64,000 bases of DNA from Leptospira langatensis (GCF_004770615.1 NZ_RQER01000004.1:124001-188000), one strand, 5' to 3'; shown: positions 9,529 through 19,495, numbered from the stretch's first letter. Made by a program: numbers and translations. The notes: generated from the letters alone by a model not told the origin.

Positions 9529-10673
9529 CCTTGGATAACCATGAGAGCTATATCATCGTCGTGAGTCATTTTTCCGGAATGGGCGAGTATTCTTTCCAAA
9601 GAAAAATTCAGGATATCGGCCTTGGATTCCACCGCTTCTTTTAGGATCCTCTTCAGAGTTTCTTCGCCCAGAATATTATAGTTCTCGTCCGTTATTTCAG
9701 TAGCTCCATCGGTGTAAAGCAATAGGGAAGATCCAAGAGGCAATTTCACACTTCTGAATTCATCCTCTGCTCCGAGCTCGATAGGAATGATCAGAGGGCC
9801 CATTCCTGGAAGTTCTTCGACTTGTCCATCCTTGTATAGAAGCGGAGGCGGATGTCCTCCATTCGCGTATTCGAAATTTCGATCCTTGTCCAATATCCCA
9901 TAGAAGAAAGTGATGGAGAAATCTTCAGGCAGTATCTTTTCCAATTGAAGACGAAGCGTCTTTACCTTCTCCTCAAGAGTATTACTTCTTCCTAAATTAC
10001 TCACCTGCATCTTTACCATGGCAGAAAGAAGCGCCGCAGAAGGGCCATGACCGGAACAATCGGCGATAAACACATGTAGTTTATCTTCTTCGATCCAAGC
10101 GTCTATGAAGTCCCCTCCGATCTGCATCAAAGGATGGAATACGGAGGCGATATTGAACCCATTCCATTGCAGTTGTTTTTCGGGGACAAGCTCTTGCTGT
10201 ACTCTTCTCGCCATCACCAGTTCTTTTTCGTATTTCTTCTTTTGTTGCATCAACTCGTCTTGGAGATTCTTGATGCGGATGAATGCACGGATCTTGGCGA
10301 CTAGTTCTTTCGGCTGGAAAGGCTTATGAAGAAAATCGTCCCCGCCATGAGTGATTGCTTCGTCGAATCCCAATTCCCTATTATAAGCCGTGATAAAAAG
10401 AATGGGCAGAAGATTGAACCGATCTATCTCTCTCAACTCTTTACAAAAAGAGAAGCCGTCCTGGCCAGGCATACTTACATCCAGTAGAAGTATATCTACA
10501 GGATTAGTCGCAAGGATTGCTCGAGCCTCTTCCGTATTCATTGCGGTCAACACCTGAAATCCCAAAGGCTTGAGAGTGTGTACTAAAAGCTTGAGATTGA
10601 TATCCGAATCATCGACCGCAAGGATCGAATAATCGGAATAATTCAGATGGGCCTCAGACTTTTCTCTATCCAC
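9525..10673 (-). CDS. Response regulator with PP2C/SpoIIE-type phosphatase output (RsbU-like)
   Basis: Two-domain signalling protein. Residues about 15-130 are a receiver: acidic pair in [10 protein letters not shown], phospho-acceptor Asp in [10 protein letters not shown], Thr in ITAYN and Lys in HKPF. A short coiled segment (about 135-165) links to a PPM/SpoIIE phosphatase at about 170-380 with the metal-binding motifs [39 protein letters not shown] and DDDIALMVI. Such proteins dephosphorylate anti-sigma-factor antagonists in partner-switching circuits. The start is a GTG with a weak ribosome site. It overlaps purC by four bases, an unusual partner for this family. Confidence 0.92.
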   Translation of the reverse strand: MDREKSEAHLNYSDYSILAVDDSDINLKLLVHTLKPLGFQVLTAMNTEEARAILATNPVDILLLDVSMPGQDGFSFCKELREIDRFNLLPILFITAYNRELGFDEAITHGGDDFLHKPFQPKELVAKIRAFIRIKNLQDELMQQKKKYEKELVMARRVQQELVPEKQLQWNGFNIASVFHPLMQIGGDFIDAWIEEDKLHVFIADCSGHGPSAALLSAMVKMQVSNLGRSNTLEEKVKTLRLQLEKILPEDFSITFFYGILDKDRNFEYANGGHPPPLLYKDGQVEELPGMGPLIIPIELGAEDEFRSVKLPLGSSLLLYTDGATEITDENYNILGEETLKRILKEAVESKADILNFSLERILAHSGKMTHDDDIALMVIQG

Positions 10674-10731
10674 GTGCGTTCACCATTCTTAGTCGGATTC
10701 GTATATTAGATCTTTTTAAATTGAATACTTT

Positions 10732-11454
10732 TTAGTCTTGCAGCTCGTCTTTGATCGCCTGCATCTTATCCAATCTATAGACTACCCTATATAGAATTAG
10801 AAAGAGCAAATGATAGGCGAGAACTCCCGCCCAAAACGAAAGTCTCATATCAGGATCCATTCCCTTCTTCCCCAAAACGGAAGAAGGGTGATTGCCGGGA
10901 TTATCCACCCAACGGATGGCTCCCCAGGTCAGGATCGCATTCACAGTACAGAATAAACTTAAAAACGCGGAGAAGATATACTTCTTATTATGATCTACGA
11001 TCAAAAAGCGAAGAAGGAAATAGGCCACGAGGCTTAGCACTAAAACGAAGAAAGAATTCAGACGCGCATCCGTACTGTCCCAAGGAGTTCCCCAGGCAAG
11101 ATACGCCCAGATCGGTCCCGAAAACAGAACACCGATTGCAAACAGAAGAGAGATCTTATTCGCAGAAAGAGAAAGAGTATCCCAAATCCGGTCCTTAGTG
11201 ATCAGATAGATCACGGCGCATACCGCAGAGATCCCGGGACCATATAAGGCCACCCAAGCGACGGGAACGTGAAAGTAAAAGATCCGATGCGAGATCCCTT
11301 GTTCCAAGATCACATTCGGATAATACAAACCGAGTAAGACAGCAAAAGGAAAAAATAGAAAGAATAAGAGAGCCAGGATCCAATCCCAAACCGGATGCGC
11401 GAGGCGAATATTCATTATGCTTGGAAGTCTGTCCGTATCCTTTCCTCCGATCAA
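10732..11454 (-). CDS. ccmC: Haem exporter/handling protein CcmC
   Basis: Six-helix membrane protein of the CcmC/CcsA (haem handling) superfamily, acting with CcmAB in cytochrome c maturation. The tryptophan-rich periplasmic segment appears as [16 protein letters not shown], related to but shorter than the canonical WGxxWxWDxRLT. Likely haem-ligand His residues occur in [12 protein letters not shown] and in the late GNHPSS loop; [13 protein letters not shown] is a CcmC-type segment. The TTG at 11454 has AGGA six bases before it; an in-frame ATG at 11415 is the alternative but lacks a ribosome site. It is nine bases downstream of ccmB. Confidence 0.88.
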   Translation of the reverse strand: MIGGKDTDRLPSIMNIRLAHPVWDWILALLFFLFFPFAVLLGLYYPNVILEQGISHRIFYFHVPVAWVALYGPGISAVCAVIYLITKDRIWDTLSLSANKISLLFAIGVLFSGPIWAYLAWGTPWDSTDARLNSFFVLVLSLVAYFLLRFLIVDHNKKYIFSAFLSLFCTVNAILTWGAIRWVDNPGNHPSSVLGKKGMDPDMRLSFWAGVLAYHLLFLILYRVVYRLDKMQAIKDELQD

Positions 11455-11462
11455 GAAGAATC

Positions 11463-12131
11463 CTATTCGTCGGAAGTCATTTCTACCAGAAGTGCACCCA
11501 TGGAGCCGTAAAAAAGAGAGAAGGCTAGGAGTAAACAGAAGGAACCCGCCAGAGCGGAAAAAGGTTGCGTGGCAAATTTTCTCTCCGCCTCCATTCCGTA
11601 CAAAAAGACGGGGATAGAAAGTGGCACGAGCAGTAATGGAAGTAGGATCTCTTTCAAGCGAGAAGACAAACTAATATGGGAAAGGCAAACTCCTAAAAAA
11701 GAAAGGCAGAGCAATCCAGGCAAAAAGAAAACCAATTGTCTTCCGATCTCGGCCCATTCTGCGGGAAAGGCGGAGAAAAAAAGAGCGAATAAACCCAACA
11801 GATACACGCTCGTTCCGGACAAGGCGATAAAAACCAGAATAGATTTGGAGAGAAACAAGATCCAAGGAGAAATAAATAAACGACTCGCGGTCCCGCCCCC
11901 GGCCTCTCTTTCTTCCCAAGTGAACTGACCGACTAACACGAAGGAGGCGACAAATAGAATGGACCATTTCAATCCGATGAGTGCGACTCCGTCCATGGCC
12001 CCATTCCTTTCCAAAGCATAATGGAATAAGAACACCATTGCGGAAACAAGTACAAGCAAAGAGAGGATCCCGTTACTCGCCCTTCCTAACAAACGGAATT
12101 CCTTTCGGATCAGAGCCAGGATCGCTTTCAT
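11463..12131 (-). CDS. ccmB: Haem exporter membrane subunit CcmB
   Basis: A 222-residue membrane protein with six hydrophobic segments, matching CcmB, the permease of the CcmAB ABC complex. Supporting stretches are the N-terminal [12 protein letters not shown] amphipathic start, [10 protein letters not shown] in the first cytoplasmic loop, [13 protein letters not shown] and [13 protein letters not shown]. It overlaps ccmA by four bases and is followed by ccmC. In the family, CcmAB ATPase activity drives release of haem-loaded CcmE; no ccmE, ccmF or ccmH is visible in this window. Confidence 0.87.
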   Translation of the reverse strand: MKAILALIRKEFRLLGRASNGILSLLVLVSAMVFLFHYALERNGAMDGVALIGLKWSILFVASFVLVGQFTWEEREAGGGTASRLFISPWILFLSKSILVFIALSGTSVYLLGLFALFFSAFPAEWAEIGRQLVFFLPGLLCLSFLGVCLSHISLSSRLKEILLPLLLVPLSIPVFLYGMEAERKFATQPFSALAGSFCLLLAFSLFYGSMGALLVEMTSDE

Positions 12132-12760
12132 TTGGAGGATTCCCCCAATTCCAGGATCCGACTCGGCGCGGAAAATTGCAGATCAGGATCATGGGTCACA
12201 AGCACGATCGCAGAAGTTGGGAGCACGGATTCCAGAACGAGTCTCGCTTTCGCTTCTCCTTCCGTATCCAAGGCAGTGAAAGGTTCGTCTAAAAGATACA
12301 ATTCCACGTTAGGCAAAAGAGCACGGACTAACGCTGCCTTTTGTTTCATTCCCCTGGAAAAAGAAGAGACCGGATCCTTTCTTCTTTGCCAAAGGCGGAA
12401 GTCCTTGAGCCAAGAAATAACTTGGTCTTCCGGACGACAATCCCCCGCAATCCCTCTGAAATATTCCAGATTTTCTTCCAGACTCAATGTGGTATACAGT
12501 CCCAGCTCATGGCCCAAGTAGGAAAGTCTAGGGAAAGGAGAAGAAGGAAAGCGGATCTCCTTCTTGTATTTATCGTGTTGCAAAACGGATTTCAAGAGAG
12601 TAGTCTTGCCTGAACCGTTCATTCCCCTCACGAAAAGGACTTCTCCCCGAAAAACGGAGAAGGAGACGTTCTTTAAAACGGACTTTCGTCCGATACTATA
12701 AGATAGACCGGAACATTCCAATATGGGAATTGATGTTTGAGTCGAGACCAATGAGGACAA
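12128..12760 (-). CDS. ccmA: Cytochrome c biogenesis ABC ATPase CcmA
   Basis: A 210-residue ABC ATPase. Walker A is GMNGSGKTT, the signature is [17 protein letters not shown] (the SxGxxQ form usual for CcmA), Walker B is [12 protein letters not shown], and the switch His is in VTHDPDL. The short length and the two adjacent membrane genes define CcmA. It probably starts at a TTG at 12760, with GAAGGA just upstream; the region overlaps the divergent TPR gene's start. First gene of the ccmABC operon. Confidence 0.9.
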   Translation of the reverse strand: MSSLVSTQTSIPILECSGLSYSIGRKSVLKNVSFSVFRGEVLFVRGMNGSGKTTLLKSVLQHDKYKKEIRFPSSPFPRLSYLGHELGLYTTLSLEENLEYFRGIAGDCRPEDQVISWLKDFRLWQRRKDPVSSFSRGMKQKAALVRALLPNVELYLLDEPFTALDTEGEAKARLVLESVLPTSAIVLVTHDPDLQFSAPSRILELGESSK

Positions 12761-13788
12761 TCTTCCTTCTAAAACAGTATTTACAAGGCTTTAATTTCCG
12801 GCTTTGCATTTCCTTGCTCTGTCTCTTCTCCTCTTCTCTCCAAGCTCAATTCAAGATAGGCGGGATCGAGTATGCAGGTATTCTTTGGGGAGAGAATGAA
12901 TTCTTAGATCCTGAGTTTTATCAAGACGGAAGCCTCGCTCGTTCGGAGCAGGATTTTATCGTCGCAGCAGGTAGACATTGGAAAGGTCCCCCTCCTCCCT
13001 CCAAAGCAAGCTTCGAATACCAAGGAAAGAAGATCGATAATTGCGGGAATTTTAATAATGAAGCGGTAGCTCTATTGCAGACTGCGGATCCCGCCAAACG
13101 GGCGACTGCGATCTCCATGCTGGAGGCAGGCGTAAGATTCGATCCTTCCTTCTTCGCATTTCGTTATAACTTGGGAAGAGCCTATCATATAGAGAAGAAT
13201 TACCAAAAGGCAGTACTCCAATTCGAATATGCGATCGCGGAAGTTCCTCAATATTACAGAACTTATATACATCTGGGCGTTCTGTACGAGCTATTGAACG
13301 AGCAGATCCAAGCAGTGATCTATTATAAAAAAGCGGTGGAAAGGAACCAATTCCAGACGGAGGCATTGGTGCTTCTCGCGGAACATTATATCAAAACGGA
13401 TCTCAAGAATAGGGCCAATATCTATATTAAGAAAGCCTTGTCCATAGACCAGAATAGCCCGGATGCGAAACTGGGACTAGCCAGATTGGAGATCATGGGT
13501 GGTCGGGATTACTACGCGTACAAGATCCTGAGGAACACGGACCTCTACGACGACCAAGGGAAGAAGAGGCCGTACAATAAAAAATTCCATTTCTTCTTTG
13601 CAGAGACTGCGAGTAAGATCGGCGATTATGTCACGGCTGCTAAAGAATATGAAGAACTGCTAAAATACCCCAACGACCCTTTCTTCTCGGAATTCTCCCT
13701 GAAGATCATTGAAAGAAGAAGGGACCTAGCCAGAAGATTCGCCGAGATCAAGGCCGCAGACGAGGAAGCGGAGAAGGAGCAACAATAA
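12751..13788 (+). CDS. Secreted tetratricopeptide-repeat protein
   Basis: Periplasmic or outer-membrane-associated TPR protein. After a signal peptide ending at about LQAQ (residue 27-28 from this start) there are several TPR-like helical pairs from about residue 110 on: [60 protein letters not shown] and later copies. The C-terminus is charged and helical. TPRs bind other proteins; the partner is unknown. The gene is divergent from ccmA and overlaps its start by about ten bases. In-frame starts also exist at 12730 (TTG) and 12733 (ATG); 12751 is preferred because it gives a conventional signal peptide. Confidence 0.8.
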   Translation: MRTIFLLKQYLQGFNFRLCISLLCLFSSSLQAQFKIGGIEYAGILWGENEFLDPEFYQDGSLARSEQDFIVAAGRHWKGPPPPSKASFEYQGKKIDNCGNFNNEAVALLQTADPAKRATAISMLEAGVRFDPSFFAFRYNLGRAYHIEKNYQKAVLQFEYAIAEVPQYYRTYIHLGVLYELLNEQIQAVIYYKKAVERNQFQTEALVLLAEHYIKTDLKNRANIYIKKALSIDQNSPDAKLGLARLEIMGGRDYYAYKILRNTDLYDDQGKKRPYNKKFHFFFAETASKIGDYVTAAKEYEELLKYPNDPFFSEFSLKIIERRRDLARRFAEIKAADEEAEKEQQ

Positions 13789-13862
13789 CCTAAGCCAGCA
13801 GAAAATCGAAAAAGACTTGGCAAGAGGACCGAAACCGCCTACCTTTGGGGGTGGAGGATCCA

Positions 13863-14486
13863 ATGAAAAACCAAACCAGGCTTTTCGCGTTGGCGGCCCT
13901 CTTCTTCTTCGTTCCTTTGCTGGCCCAAGAGAAACAAAAGGTCAATCAATCGGACGTATTTCAGGACGAGACTAGCGAGTACACCAAGTCACTGAAAAAG
14001 ATCATCGTTGGGTTGGAAGCTACCATCAACGAGAGATTGAAAGACTTGGAACGCAAGCACGATATTCTCGTGGTCTTGATGCCGAAGTATGAGAAACGCC
14101 AAACCATTGTCACGGAAGACATTCCTTTCCAAGTTCAGGACGGTTATGAGAGTAACTTATTCAAGTACATAACCTTCCAATTCAACGGCGGAAAGGTTTC
14201 CGATATCACCCTTGCATCCGAAAGCAAAAGGATCTATTACGAGGTGATGTTCGAGAACAAGAAAATCGTCTTTAAACCGGCTGACTTAAAATCGAGCGAA
14301 GTAACCCACGAGGTCTTTGAAAAGACGGAAGTGACCCGCTTGAGTGAGATGTCTCTCGAAAACCAGATCAAAGCTTTAAGATTATTAGAAGCAAGCCTTC
14401 GTTCGTCCATCTATCGGATAGACGTTCTCTTAGCTTTGTATAAGGACAAAAAAGACCGCAAGAACTTGTATCATATCGAGTTCTGA
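13863..14486 (+). CDS. Secreted hypothetical protein with coiled coil
   Basis: A 207-residue exported protein of unknown function. The N-terminus MKNQTRLFALAALFFFVPLLAQE is a clear signal peptide with a Gln-Glu cleavage region. Residues about 40-70 are helical and charged (KKIIVGLEATINERLKDLER), a middle part is beta-rich (VQDGYESNLFKYITFQF), and the end is helical again. The ATG at 13863 is favoured because GGTGGAGG lies about five bases upstream. It follows the TPR gene by 74 bases and is closed by a hairpin terminator, so the two may be one unit. Confidence 0.8.
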   Translation: MKNQTRLFALAALFFFVPLLAQEKQKVNQSDVFQDETSEYTKSLKKIIVGLEATINERLKDLERKHDILVVLMPKYEKRQTIVTEDIPFQVQDGYESNLFKYITFQFNGGKVSDITLASESKRIYYEVMFENKKIVFKPADLKSSEVTHEVFEKTEVTRLSEMSLENQIKALRLLEASLRSSIYRIDVLLALYKDKKDRKNLYHIEF

Positions 14487-14514
14487 TCCAAAACGGATTT
14501 CGATCTTTTTCGAG

Positions 14515-14543
14515 ACCCCGTGGCGAAGGCCCCGGGGTTTTTT
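14515..14543 (+). terminator. Rho-independent terminator
   Basis: Arms ACCCCG and CGGGGT around a 12-base loop, followed by six T residues, beginning 29 bases after the stop of the secreted hypothetical protein. Read on the plus strand. Confidence 0.8.
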
Positions 14544-14623
14544 ATTATACAGGTAAGCCCTCTGCAGTCTTGTCATCCCGAACAAGGATCTTACTACAGA
14601 AGCGTTTCAGATTTTTATCGAGC

Positions 14624-15799
14624 TTATCGTTTTTCCGCAAAATCCAGGATCTTTTTCTGCACTTTCTCATCGTTTAGGAGCGCAGAATGCTCCGCTTCGG
14701 AAACAAAGATCTCATAAGGAATCCCGTCCGGAGGAAGAGAACTTTCCGCAGTCACTCTTCCATCGCCCGGAACTCTTTTTCCTTTTTCGAAATCCCAGAT
14801 CCAGTCTTCTCCTTTTTTCTCGCCAGGAAGAGTCCTCAAAGTGGGACGATTCACTGCATGCACTACTAAGACCGGAGGAAGATTTCCCTTCTTCTTGGGT
14901 TCGAGAGAATTACGAAAAGAAAGAGCCTTGTCTAGATTGGACTGATAGGATTCCAGACTAGGCTCCGATCGGCAGCCGGATGCTTTATTATAAATACCTA
15001 ATTGAAAACGCTTCCAATCCTTCGCTTGGAAGAATTGCACTTGGATTGGCTCTCCCGTCGGAGTCGTGAGAACATCTTTTGTGTCGAAGCTTTGGTTCCT
15101 AGGAAAGAAGGTAAGCACGGAAACAAAAGTTGATACGACGCAGGCTCCTGCGATCTTCCCATTCAGACCGGTAGAAACTCCAGGAATCAGATCTTCCATA
15201 AAACCGATGCCGGAATGAAAAGGAGTTCCTACAAACACCGCTTTTCCGATCAGATCCGGTCTGCGGTTCAGAACGGAAAGCGTAAGATTCCCTCCATTGC
15301 TATGGCCCACAACAACCGGAGCGATATTCCCATTCTCCGACTTTACTTTCTCTAAAAATGATTCCAGATGCTTAGAGATCTCACCGTTGTCCCTTCTCCA
15401 GTCATACGGAAAAACGTACGGCTTTCTATTAGAAGAGCGAAGAGCCGCAAGCCATGGAGAATACACTTGGACATCGATGACTTTCGGGATCAATGTCACG
15501 GATCCAAGAACATTTCCCTCTTGGATCCCATCCCCTTCCCGATAACTCAGATCCGGATGAGAAAAGCCGAGTGCCTGGCTTGGAGTCAGCCAAACTTTTC
15601 TCCAAGAATCCTCTCCTGTATTTTGAACGAGCTCGGAACCTTTATATCCGGGCACGAACACGATAGAGGGACCAGGACTCACTTGGACCTTACTGTCTTT
15701 TAAGAGAGCCGGACCAAAAGGACCCTTTGCATCACAGGAAGCAAAGAAGAATACGAATGAAACTGCCAGTAAGACGAATTGGATTTTCTGCTTGGACAT
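14624..15799 (-). CDS. LCAT-family lipase/acyltransferase lipoprotein
   Basis: Probable lipid-anchored esterase of the lecithin:cholesterol acyltransferase-like alpha/beta-hydrolase family. The N-terminal signal ends in a lipobox FFASC (Cys at about residue 22). The oxyanion region is FVPGYKGSELV, followed by the family-typical VFPYDWRRD; the nucleophile elbow is VGHSNGGNL and the likely catalytic His is in SEAEHSALL near the C-terminus, with an Asp in PGDGRVTAESS. At 391 residues it is normal for the family. It would act on lipids or glycerolipids at the cell surface or periplasm. It is monocistronic between convergent and divergent neighbours. Confidence 0.85.
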   Translation of the reverse strand: MSKQKIQFVLLAVSFVFFFASCDAKGPFGPALLKDSKVQVSPGPSIVFVPGYKGSELVQNTGEDSWRKVWLTPSQALGFSHPDLSYREGDGIQEGNVLGSVTLIPKVIDVQVYSPWLAALRSSNRKPYVFPYDWRRDNGEISKHLESFLEKVKSENGNIAPVVVGHSNGGNLTLSVLNRRPDLIGKAVFVGTPFHSGIGFMEDLIPGVSTGLNGKIAGACVVSTFVSVLTFFPRNQSFDTKDVLTTPTGEPIQVQFFQAKDWKRFQLGIYNKASGCRSEPSLESYQSNLDKALSFRNSLEPKKKGNLPPVLVVHAVNRPTLRTLPGEKKGEDWIWDFEKGKRVPGDGRVTAESSLPPDGIPYEIFVSEAEHSALLNDEKVQKKILDFAEKR

Positions 15800-15920
15800 A
15801 GGCCTTAGACTTGGAATTCTCCTTTAGTCGAAAATTTTATGATCACTCTTAAACAGTGCGTATGAGAGTTTCGGAAATAGAACCAGAGATCACTTTGAGT
15901 CGATCCATCCCCAAATACAT

Positions 15921-16598
15921 CTATTTCACACCCTGATCAGCCCGGCTCAAAATTTCAAAAGTTCGGGAGCAAAACTTTTTGGCAGATCTCACGTTATGCG
16001 TCACCCAAAGAATGGTTGTGCCTTCCTTTCGATTCAGATCGGACAATGCCTCTAAGACCTGCTCATTTAGCAGCGGGTCCAATGCGGAAGTAGCCTCATC
16101 CAAGAGCAGGATCTTGGGCTCGCAAAGTAGTGCTCTCAATAAGGAAAATCTTTGCAATTCCCCACCTGAAAAAGAAGCCGGCAGACGATCCCTATTCTTT
16201 CCGTCCAAGTCCAAAATCGGATTCCATTTTTCTAATAGAGATGCAAATCGTTCTTCTTCTTTGAATAATCGCAGAGGTTCTCGTAAGCTTTTCTCTACTG
16301 TCCAAGTCGGATTGAAACCAAGGACCGGATCTTGGAATACCGGCTGGATCCATCTAGCAGGGATCTCCTTCTTCTCCTTTCCGAAAAAAAGGACCCTACC
16401 CGTTTTTTTCCAAGAAGAAGGGAATGGAAGGTCTAATATATAGCGTAAGAGCGTGGATTTGCCTGAACCAGACCGACCTAGAATTCCTAAGAATTCTCCT
16501 GAACTTACTTTAAGATCGATCTTAGAAAGATAGGTTCTCTCCGCTGAAAAGAGGGAGACATCTTCTAAGACCAAGATCGGTTCTTCTTTCCGGATCAT
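15921..16598 (-). CDS. ABC transporter ATP-binding protein, orphan
   Basis: A 225-residue ABC ATPase with Walker A GRSGSGKST, Q-loop PVFQDPVLGFNP, signature SFSGGELQRFSLLRALL, Walker B ILLLDEATSALD and switch WVTHN. The FQDP and STALDP-like features are closest to oligopeptide/nickel transporter ATPases (OppF/DppF, NikE type). No permease or binding-protein gene adjoins it: HMG-CoA lyase is divergent 51 bases away and the LCAT-like lipase is downstream. The substrate cannot be named. Confidence 0.85.
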   Translation of the reverse strand: MIRKEEPILVLEDVSLFSAERTYLSKIDLKVSSGEFLGILGRSGSGKSTLLRYILDLPFPSSWKKTGRVLFFGKEKKEIPARWIQPVFQDPVLGFNPTWTVEKSLREPLRLFKEEERFASLLEKWNPILDLDGKNRDRLPASFSGGELQRFSLLRALLCEPKILLLDEATSALDPLLNEQVLEALSDLNRKEGTTILWVTHNVRSAKKFCSRTFEILSRADQGVK

Positions 16599-16649
16599 CG
16601 ATACCGGTTTAGTGCTTGCCCAGAATTCTTACAACCAATCCCCTAAATC

Positions 16650-17546
16650 ATGGCTTTGAAAATCACGGAAGTTGGCCCAAGAGACGGGCTCCAAAATGAG
16701 AAATCGGAAGTTCCTACTCGGGACAAATTCGAGTTCATCCAAAAACTGATCCAAGCCGGTCTGACCCATATAGAAGCCACTTCCTTCGTGAGAAAGGAAA
16801 ATATTCCTCAGTTAGGGGATGCAAACGAACTCTCTTCCCTTCTAGACTTGAAGGGCAAGGTACAATTCAGCGCTCTTACTCCGAACCTAAAAGGATATCA
16901 GGCGGCTCTTGCCGCAGGTTATAAGGAAGTCGCCGTGTTTACCGCCGCTTCCGAGAGTTTCGTAAAGAAGAATATCAATCGGACTATCCAAGAGTCCATC
17001 GAAGGTTTTAAGGAGATCTTTCAAGAAGCGAAGAAAGATGGGATCAAAGTGAGAGGCTACGTCTCCACGGTGATTGATTGTCCTTATGAAGGGAGGATAG
17101 ATCCCCAAAAAGCATTAGAAGTTTCTAAAATACTTTTGGACCAGGGCGCCTATGAGATCTCCCTCGGCGAAACGATCGGCACTGCAGTTCCCGCTGAAGT
17201 AGAGACCCTGCTAAACGTAATCTTAAAGGAAATCCCTTCCGACAAACTAGCCGGTCATTTTCACGACACGTATGGAATGGCGATCTCCAACGTGCAAAAA
17301 TCCTATGAGATGGGGATCCGATCTTTCGATTCTTCTTCCGGAGGATTAGGCGGATGCCCGTACGCAAAAGGAGCCTCAGGGAACCTGGCCACGGAAGACC
17401 TAGTATATTATTTCCATAAATCCGGAATAGAAACCGGCATAGATCTCTCTAAATTATTGGAAGCTTCTTCCTTTATGGAAAGTATCCTTCAGAGAAAACT
17501 CGCATCCCGTTCCTATATTGCCCTGAAAGCAAAAGCCGCTTCTTAA
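16650..17546 (+). CDS. mvaB: Hydroxymethylglutaryl-CoA lyase
   Basis: Cleaves HMG-CoA to acetoacetate and acetyl-CoA, the last step of leucine breakdown. The TIM-barrel protein of 298 residues has the opening EVGPRDGLQNEK with the catalytic Arg and metal Asp, SFVRKENIPQLGD, the HxH metal motif in LAGHFHDTYGMA, and the signature GGLGGCPYAKGASGNLATED with the active-site Cys. All key residues appear intact. It is followed ten bases later by a TIGR02757 gene and then by an enoyl-CoA hydratase, which could contribute to the same catabolism. Confidence 0.94.
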   Translation: MALKITEVGPRDGLQNEKSEVPTRDKFEFIQKLIQAGLTHIEATSFVRKENIPQLGDANELSSLLDLKGKVQFSALTPNLKGYQAALAAGYKEVAVFTAASESFVKKNINRTIQESIEGFKEIFQEAKKDGIKVRGYVSTVIDCPYEGRIDPQKALEVSKILLDQGAYEISLGETIGTAVPAEVETLLNVILKEIPSDKLAGHFHDTYGMAISNVQKSYEMGIRSFDSSSGGLGGCPYAKGASGNLATEDLVYYFHKSGIETGIDLSKLLEASSFMESILQRKLASRSYIALKAKAAS

Positions 17547-17556
17547 TTTTTCTTGA

Positions 17557-18468
17557 ATGAAGCCTCATCCTCGCAGGTCCGATCAAGAGCTAAAGAAAAG
17601 CTTCGATCAATTGTACCTTTCTTATACCAAACCTGAATTCTTGGATTCGGACCCTCTCTTTCTTTGTTATCTGTATGATTCTCCGGAAGACAAAGAACTC
17701 GTAGGACTTCTCTCCGCGTTATTCGCCTATGGGAACGTGACCGCGATCCGAGGCTTTCTCTCTCGGCTTTTGGAACCCATGGGAAAGCATCCCAAAAGAT
17801 ATCTCTTAAGCCAAGGAACTAAGATCTGGAAAAGCAAGTTGGGCGCCTATCGTTTCCAAAAGGAAAAGGATATATTACTCTTCTTACAAGCCCTTCGTTT
17901 GGCCTATTTGGAATTAGAGAAGAAGGGAGAAAGATTTTTGGAGTCCTGGTTTTCTCCAGTTCATAAAGAAGAATCCGGATTGGAGAAAAGGATCACTGGA
18001 TTTCAATCCAGATTCTCCCAAATCCTTTCTTCCTTGGATCCGAATTGGAGAACCTATGGGCTTGGATTTTTGATCGGGATGGGAAATCCCAAGTCAGCTC
18101 ACAAGCGATACTGTATGTTCTTGCGCTGGATGGTCCGAAAAGACGCGCCCGATCTAGGGCTATATAAAAGTATTTCGGCATCCGAACTATTATTTCCTTT
18201 AGACACCCATATCAATCGTCTCGCAAATATCTTAGGGGTCACGAACCGTAAGACTTCCGATCTAAAAAAATCAAGGGAGATCACGGACTTCTTCCAAAGA
18301 TTCTATCCGAAAGATCCGTTGAGAATGGACTTTGCTTTGTGCAGATTGGGAATTTTAAGGAAATGTAAATCTCAATACGTCCGGGAACTCTGCGAATCTT
18401 GCGAACTCAATACCGTTTGCATGGTCTATGCAAAAAAGAGATTGAAACTTACTAAGACTTCTTCCTGA
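17557..18468 (+). CDS. TIGR02757 (DUF2400) family protein
   Basis: A 303-residue cytoplasmic protein of the uncharacterised TIGR02757/DUF2400 family. Supporting segments: FLDSDPLFLCYLYDSPEDKE followed by GLLSALFAYGNVTAI, the central LFLRWMVRKDAPDLGLYK region, the ELLFPLDTHINRLANILGVTNRKT stretch, and DPLRMDFALCRLGILRKC with a C-terminal Cys cluster (RKCKSQ...CESCELNTVC) reminiscent of an endonuclease III-type Fe-S site. A DNA-glycosylase-like fold is therefore possible, as inference. It starts ten bases after HMG-CoA lyase and is probably co-transcribed. Confidence 0.85.
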   Translation: MKPHPRRSDQELKKSFDQLYLSYTKPEFLDSDPLFLCYLYDSPEDKELVGLLSALFAYGNVTAIRGFLSRLLEPMGKHPKRYLLSQGTKIWKSKLGAYRFQKEKDILLFLQALRLAYLELEKKGERFLESWFSPVHKEESGLEKRITGFQSRFSQILSSLDPNWRTYGLGFLIGMGNPKSAHKRYCMFLRWMVRKDAPDLGLYKSISASELLFPLDTHINRLANILGVTNRKTSDLKKSREITDFFQRFYPKDPLRMDFALCRLGILRKCKSQYVRELCESCELNTVCMVYAKKRLKLTKTSS

Positions 18469-18515
18469 TGATAACTTATCTTTGCCCTAATAAATATTAG
18501 AGAGAATCGGAACAG

Positions 18516-19289
18516 ATGAAACATATTCGGATCGAAGAGAAAGAAAACCTGGCCTGGATCTGGTTGGATAACCAACCCGCAAACGAAATGACCGAAGAAC
18601 TGATGGATGAATTGATAGAGGCCCATCGCATTCTTGCAGATAAAAAAAGTGTCCGAGCTGTTCTCATCGGATCCAAATCCGACAAATTCTTCTCTAACGG
18701 ATTGGATCCGAGCTATATGTTAGAAAGGAACGCTGAAGGAAGGATCAAAGTCTTTGCCAAGCTCTTCGAGATGATGAGAGTCATTTATTCTTTTCCCAAG
18801 CCGGAAGCGTCCGTGATCAACGGGCACGCAATGGCAGGAGGAGCTGTCCTTGCAATACTCACAGACTTCAGGTTCATGTCCGAAGGAAAGGCTCGTTATT
18901 GTTTTTCAGAAGTTTTAGTAGGACTGACGATTCCTCCTACTCTCTTGCGGATCATAGAGTCTGTTGTAGGAAGACCGAATCTGAGAGAGGTCGCCATGCT
19001 CGGCAAAGCATTCAAGCCGGAAGAAGCAAGATCCATAGGACTGGTAGACTCCCTTTATGCACCAGACGATCTGCATAAAAAAGCCGAGAGCTATATGTTA
19101 GGGTTCATGGACCTTCCGCAAGCAAGCGTTCAATCTATTAAGAAAGGGATCCGCATAGATATGATCTCCGAATTAAATTCTCCTGTCGAAAATCAGATCA
19201 GCGAATTCAAACCTTTCGTGGTTGGTAATTTCGAAGAAGGGCTGAAAGCAGTCTTAGAAAAGAGAAGACCTAAATTTAGTAACGACTGA
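18516..19289 (+). CDS. Enoyl-CoA hydratase/isomerase family protein
   Basis: Crotonase-fold protein of 257 residues. The oxyanion-hole segments are SNGLDPSYM (first loop) and INGHAMAGGAVLAILTDFRFM (second loop), and a central YCFSEVLVGLTIPPTLL stretch follows. The usual catalytic Glu pair of enoyl-CoA hydratases is not obviously complete: SEVLVG carries one acid, the second is uncertain, so isomerase or another crotonase reaction is possible. It lies 47 bases after the TIGR02757 gene on the same strand and is followed by two tRNA genes of opposite orientation. Confidence 0.85.
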   Translation: MKHIRIEEKENLAWIWLDNQPANEMTEELMDELIEAHRILADKKSVRAVLIGSKSDKFFSNGLDPSYMLERNAEGRIKVFAKLFEMMRVIYSFPKPEASVINGHAMAGGAVLAILTDFRFMSEGKARYCFSEVLVGLTIPPTLLRIIESVVGRPNLREVAMLGKAFKPEEARSIGLVDSLYAPDDLHKKAESYMLGFMDLPQASVQSIKKGIRIDMISELNSPVENQISEFKPFVVGNFEEGLKAVLEKRRPKFSND

Positions 19290-19321
19290 TTGCGAAGGAA
19301 AAGTAAGAAGAAGAGAAGTGG

Positions 19322-19393
19322 TACCGCCACGGAGAATTGAACTCCGGTTACCAGGATGAAAACCTGGTGTCCTAACCACTAGACGATGGCGGC
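19322..19393 (-). tRNA. tRNA-Glu (anticodon TTC)
   Basis: On the minus strand the cloverleaf folds fully: acceptor GCCGCCA with TGGCGGT, D-arm with GTCTAGTGGTTAGGAC, anticodon stem CCAGG/CCTGG around the loop TTTTCAT (anticodon TTC) and T-arm CGGAG-TTCAATT-CTCCG. CCA is not encoded. Confidence 0.95.
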
Positions 19394-19422
19394 GTTTATT
19401 CGATTTGATTTAATTGTGTTCT

Positions 19423-19495
19423 TGAGTCGTTTGGGACTCGAACCCAAGACCCTCTCATTAAAAGTGAGATGCTCTACCAACTGAGCTAACGACTC
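19423..19495 (-). tRNA. tRNA-Lys (anticodon TTT)
   Basis: Minus-strand cloverleaf: acceptor GAGTCGT/ACGACTC, D-arm GCTCAGTTGGTAGAGC, anticodon stem CTCAC/GAGAG-type around loop TTTTAAT (anticodon TTT), T-arm TTGGG-TTCGAGT-CCCAA. It lies 29 bases upstream of tRNA-Glu in the same direction, so the two are likely one transcript. Confidence 0.95.
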
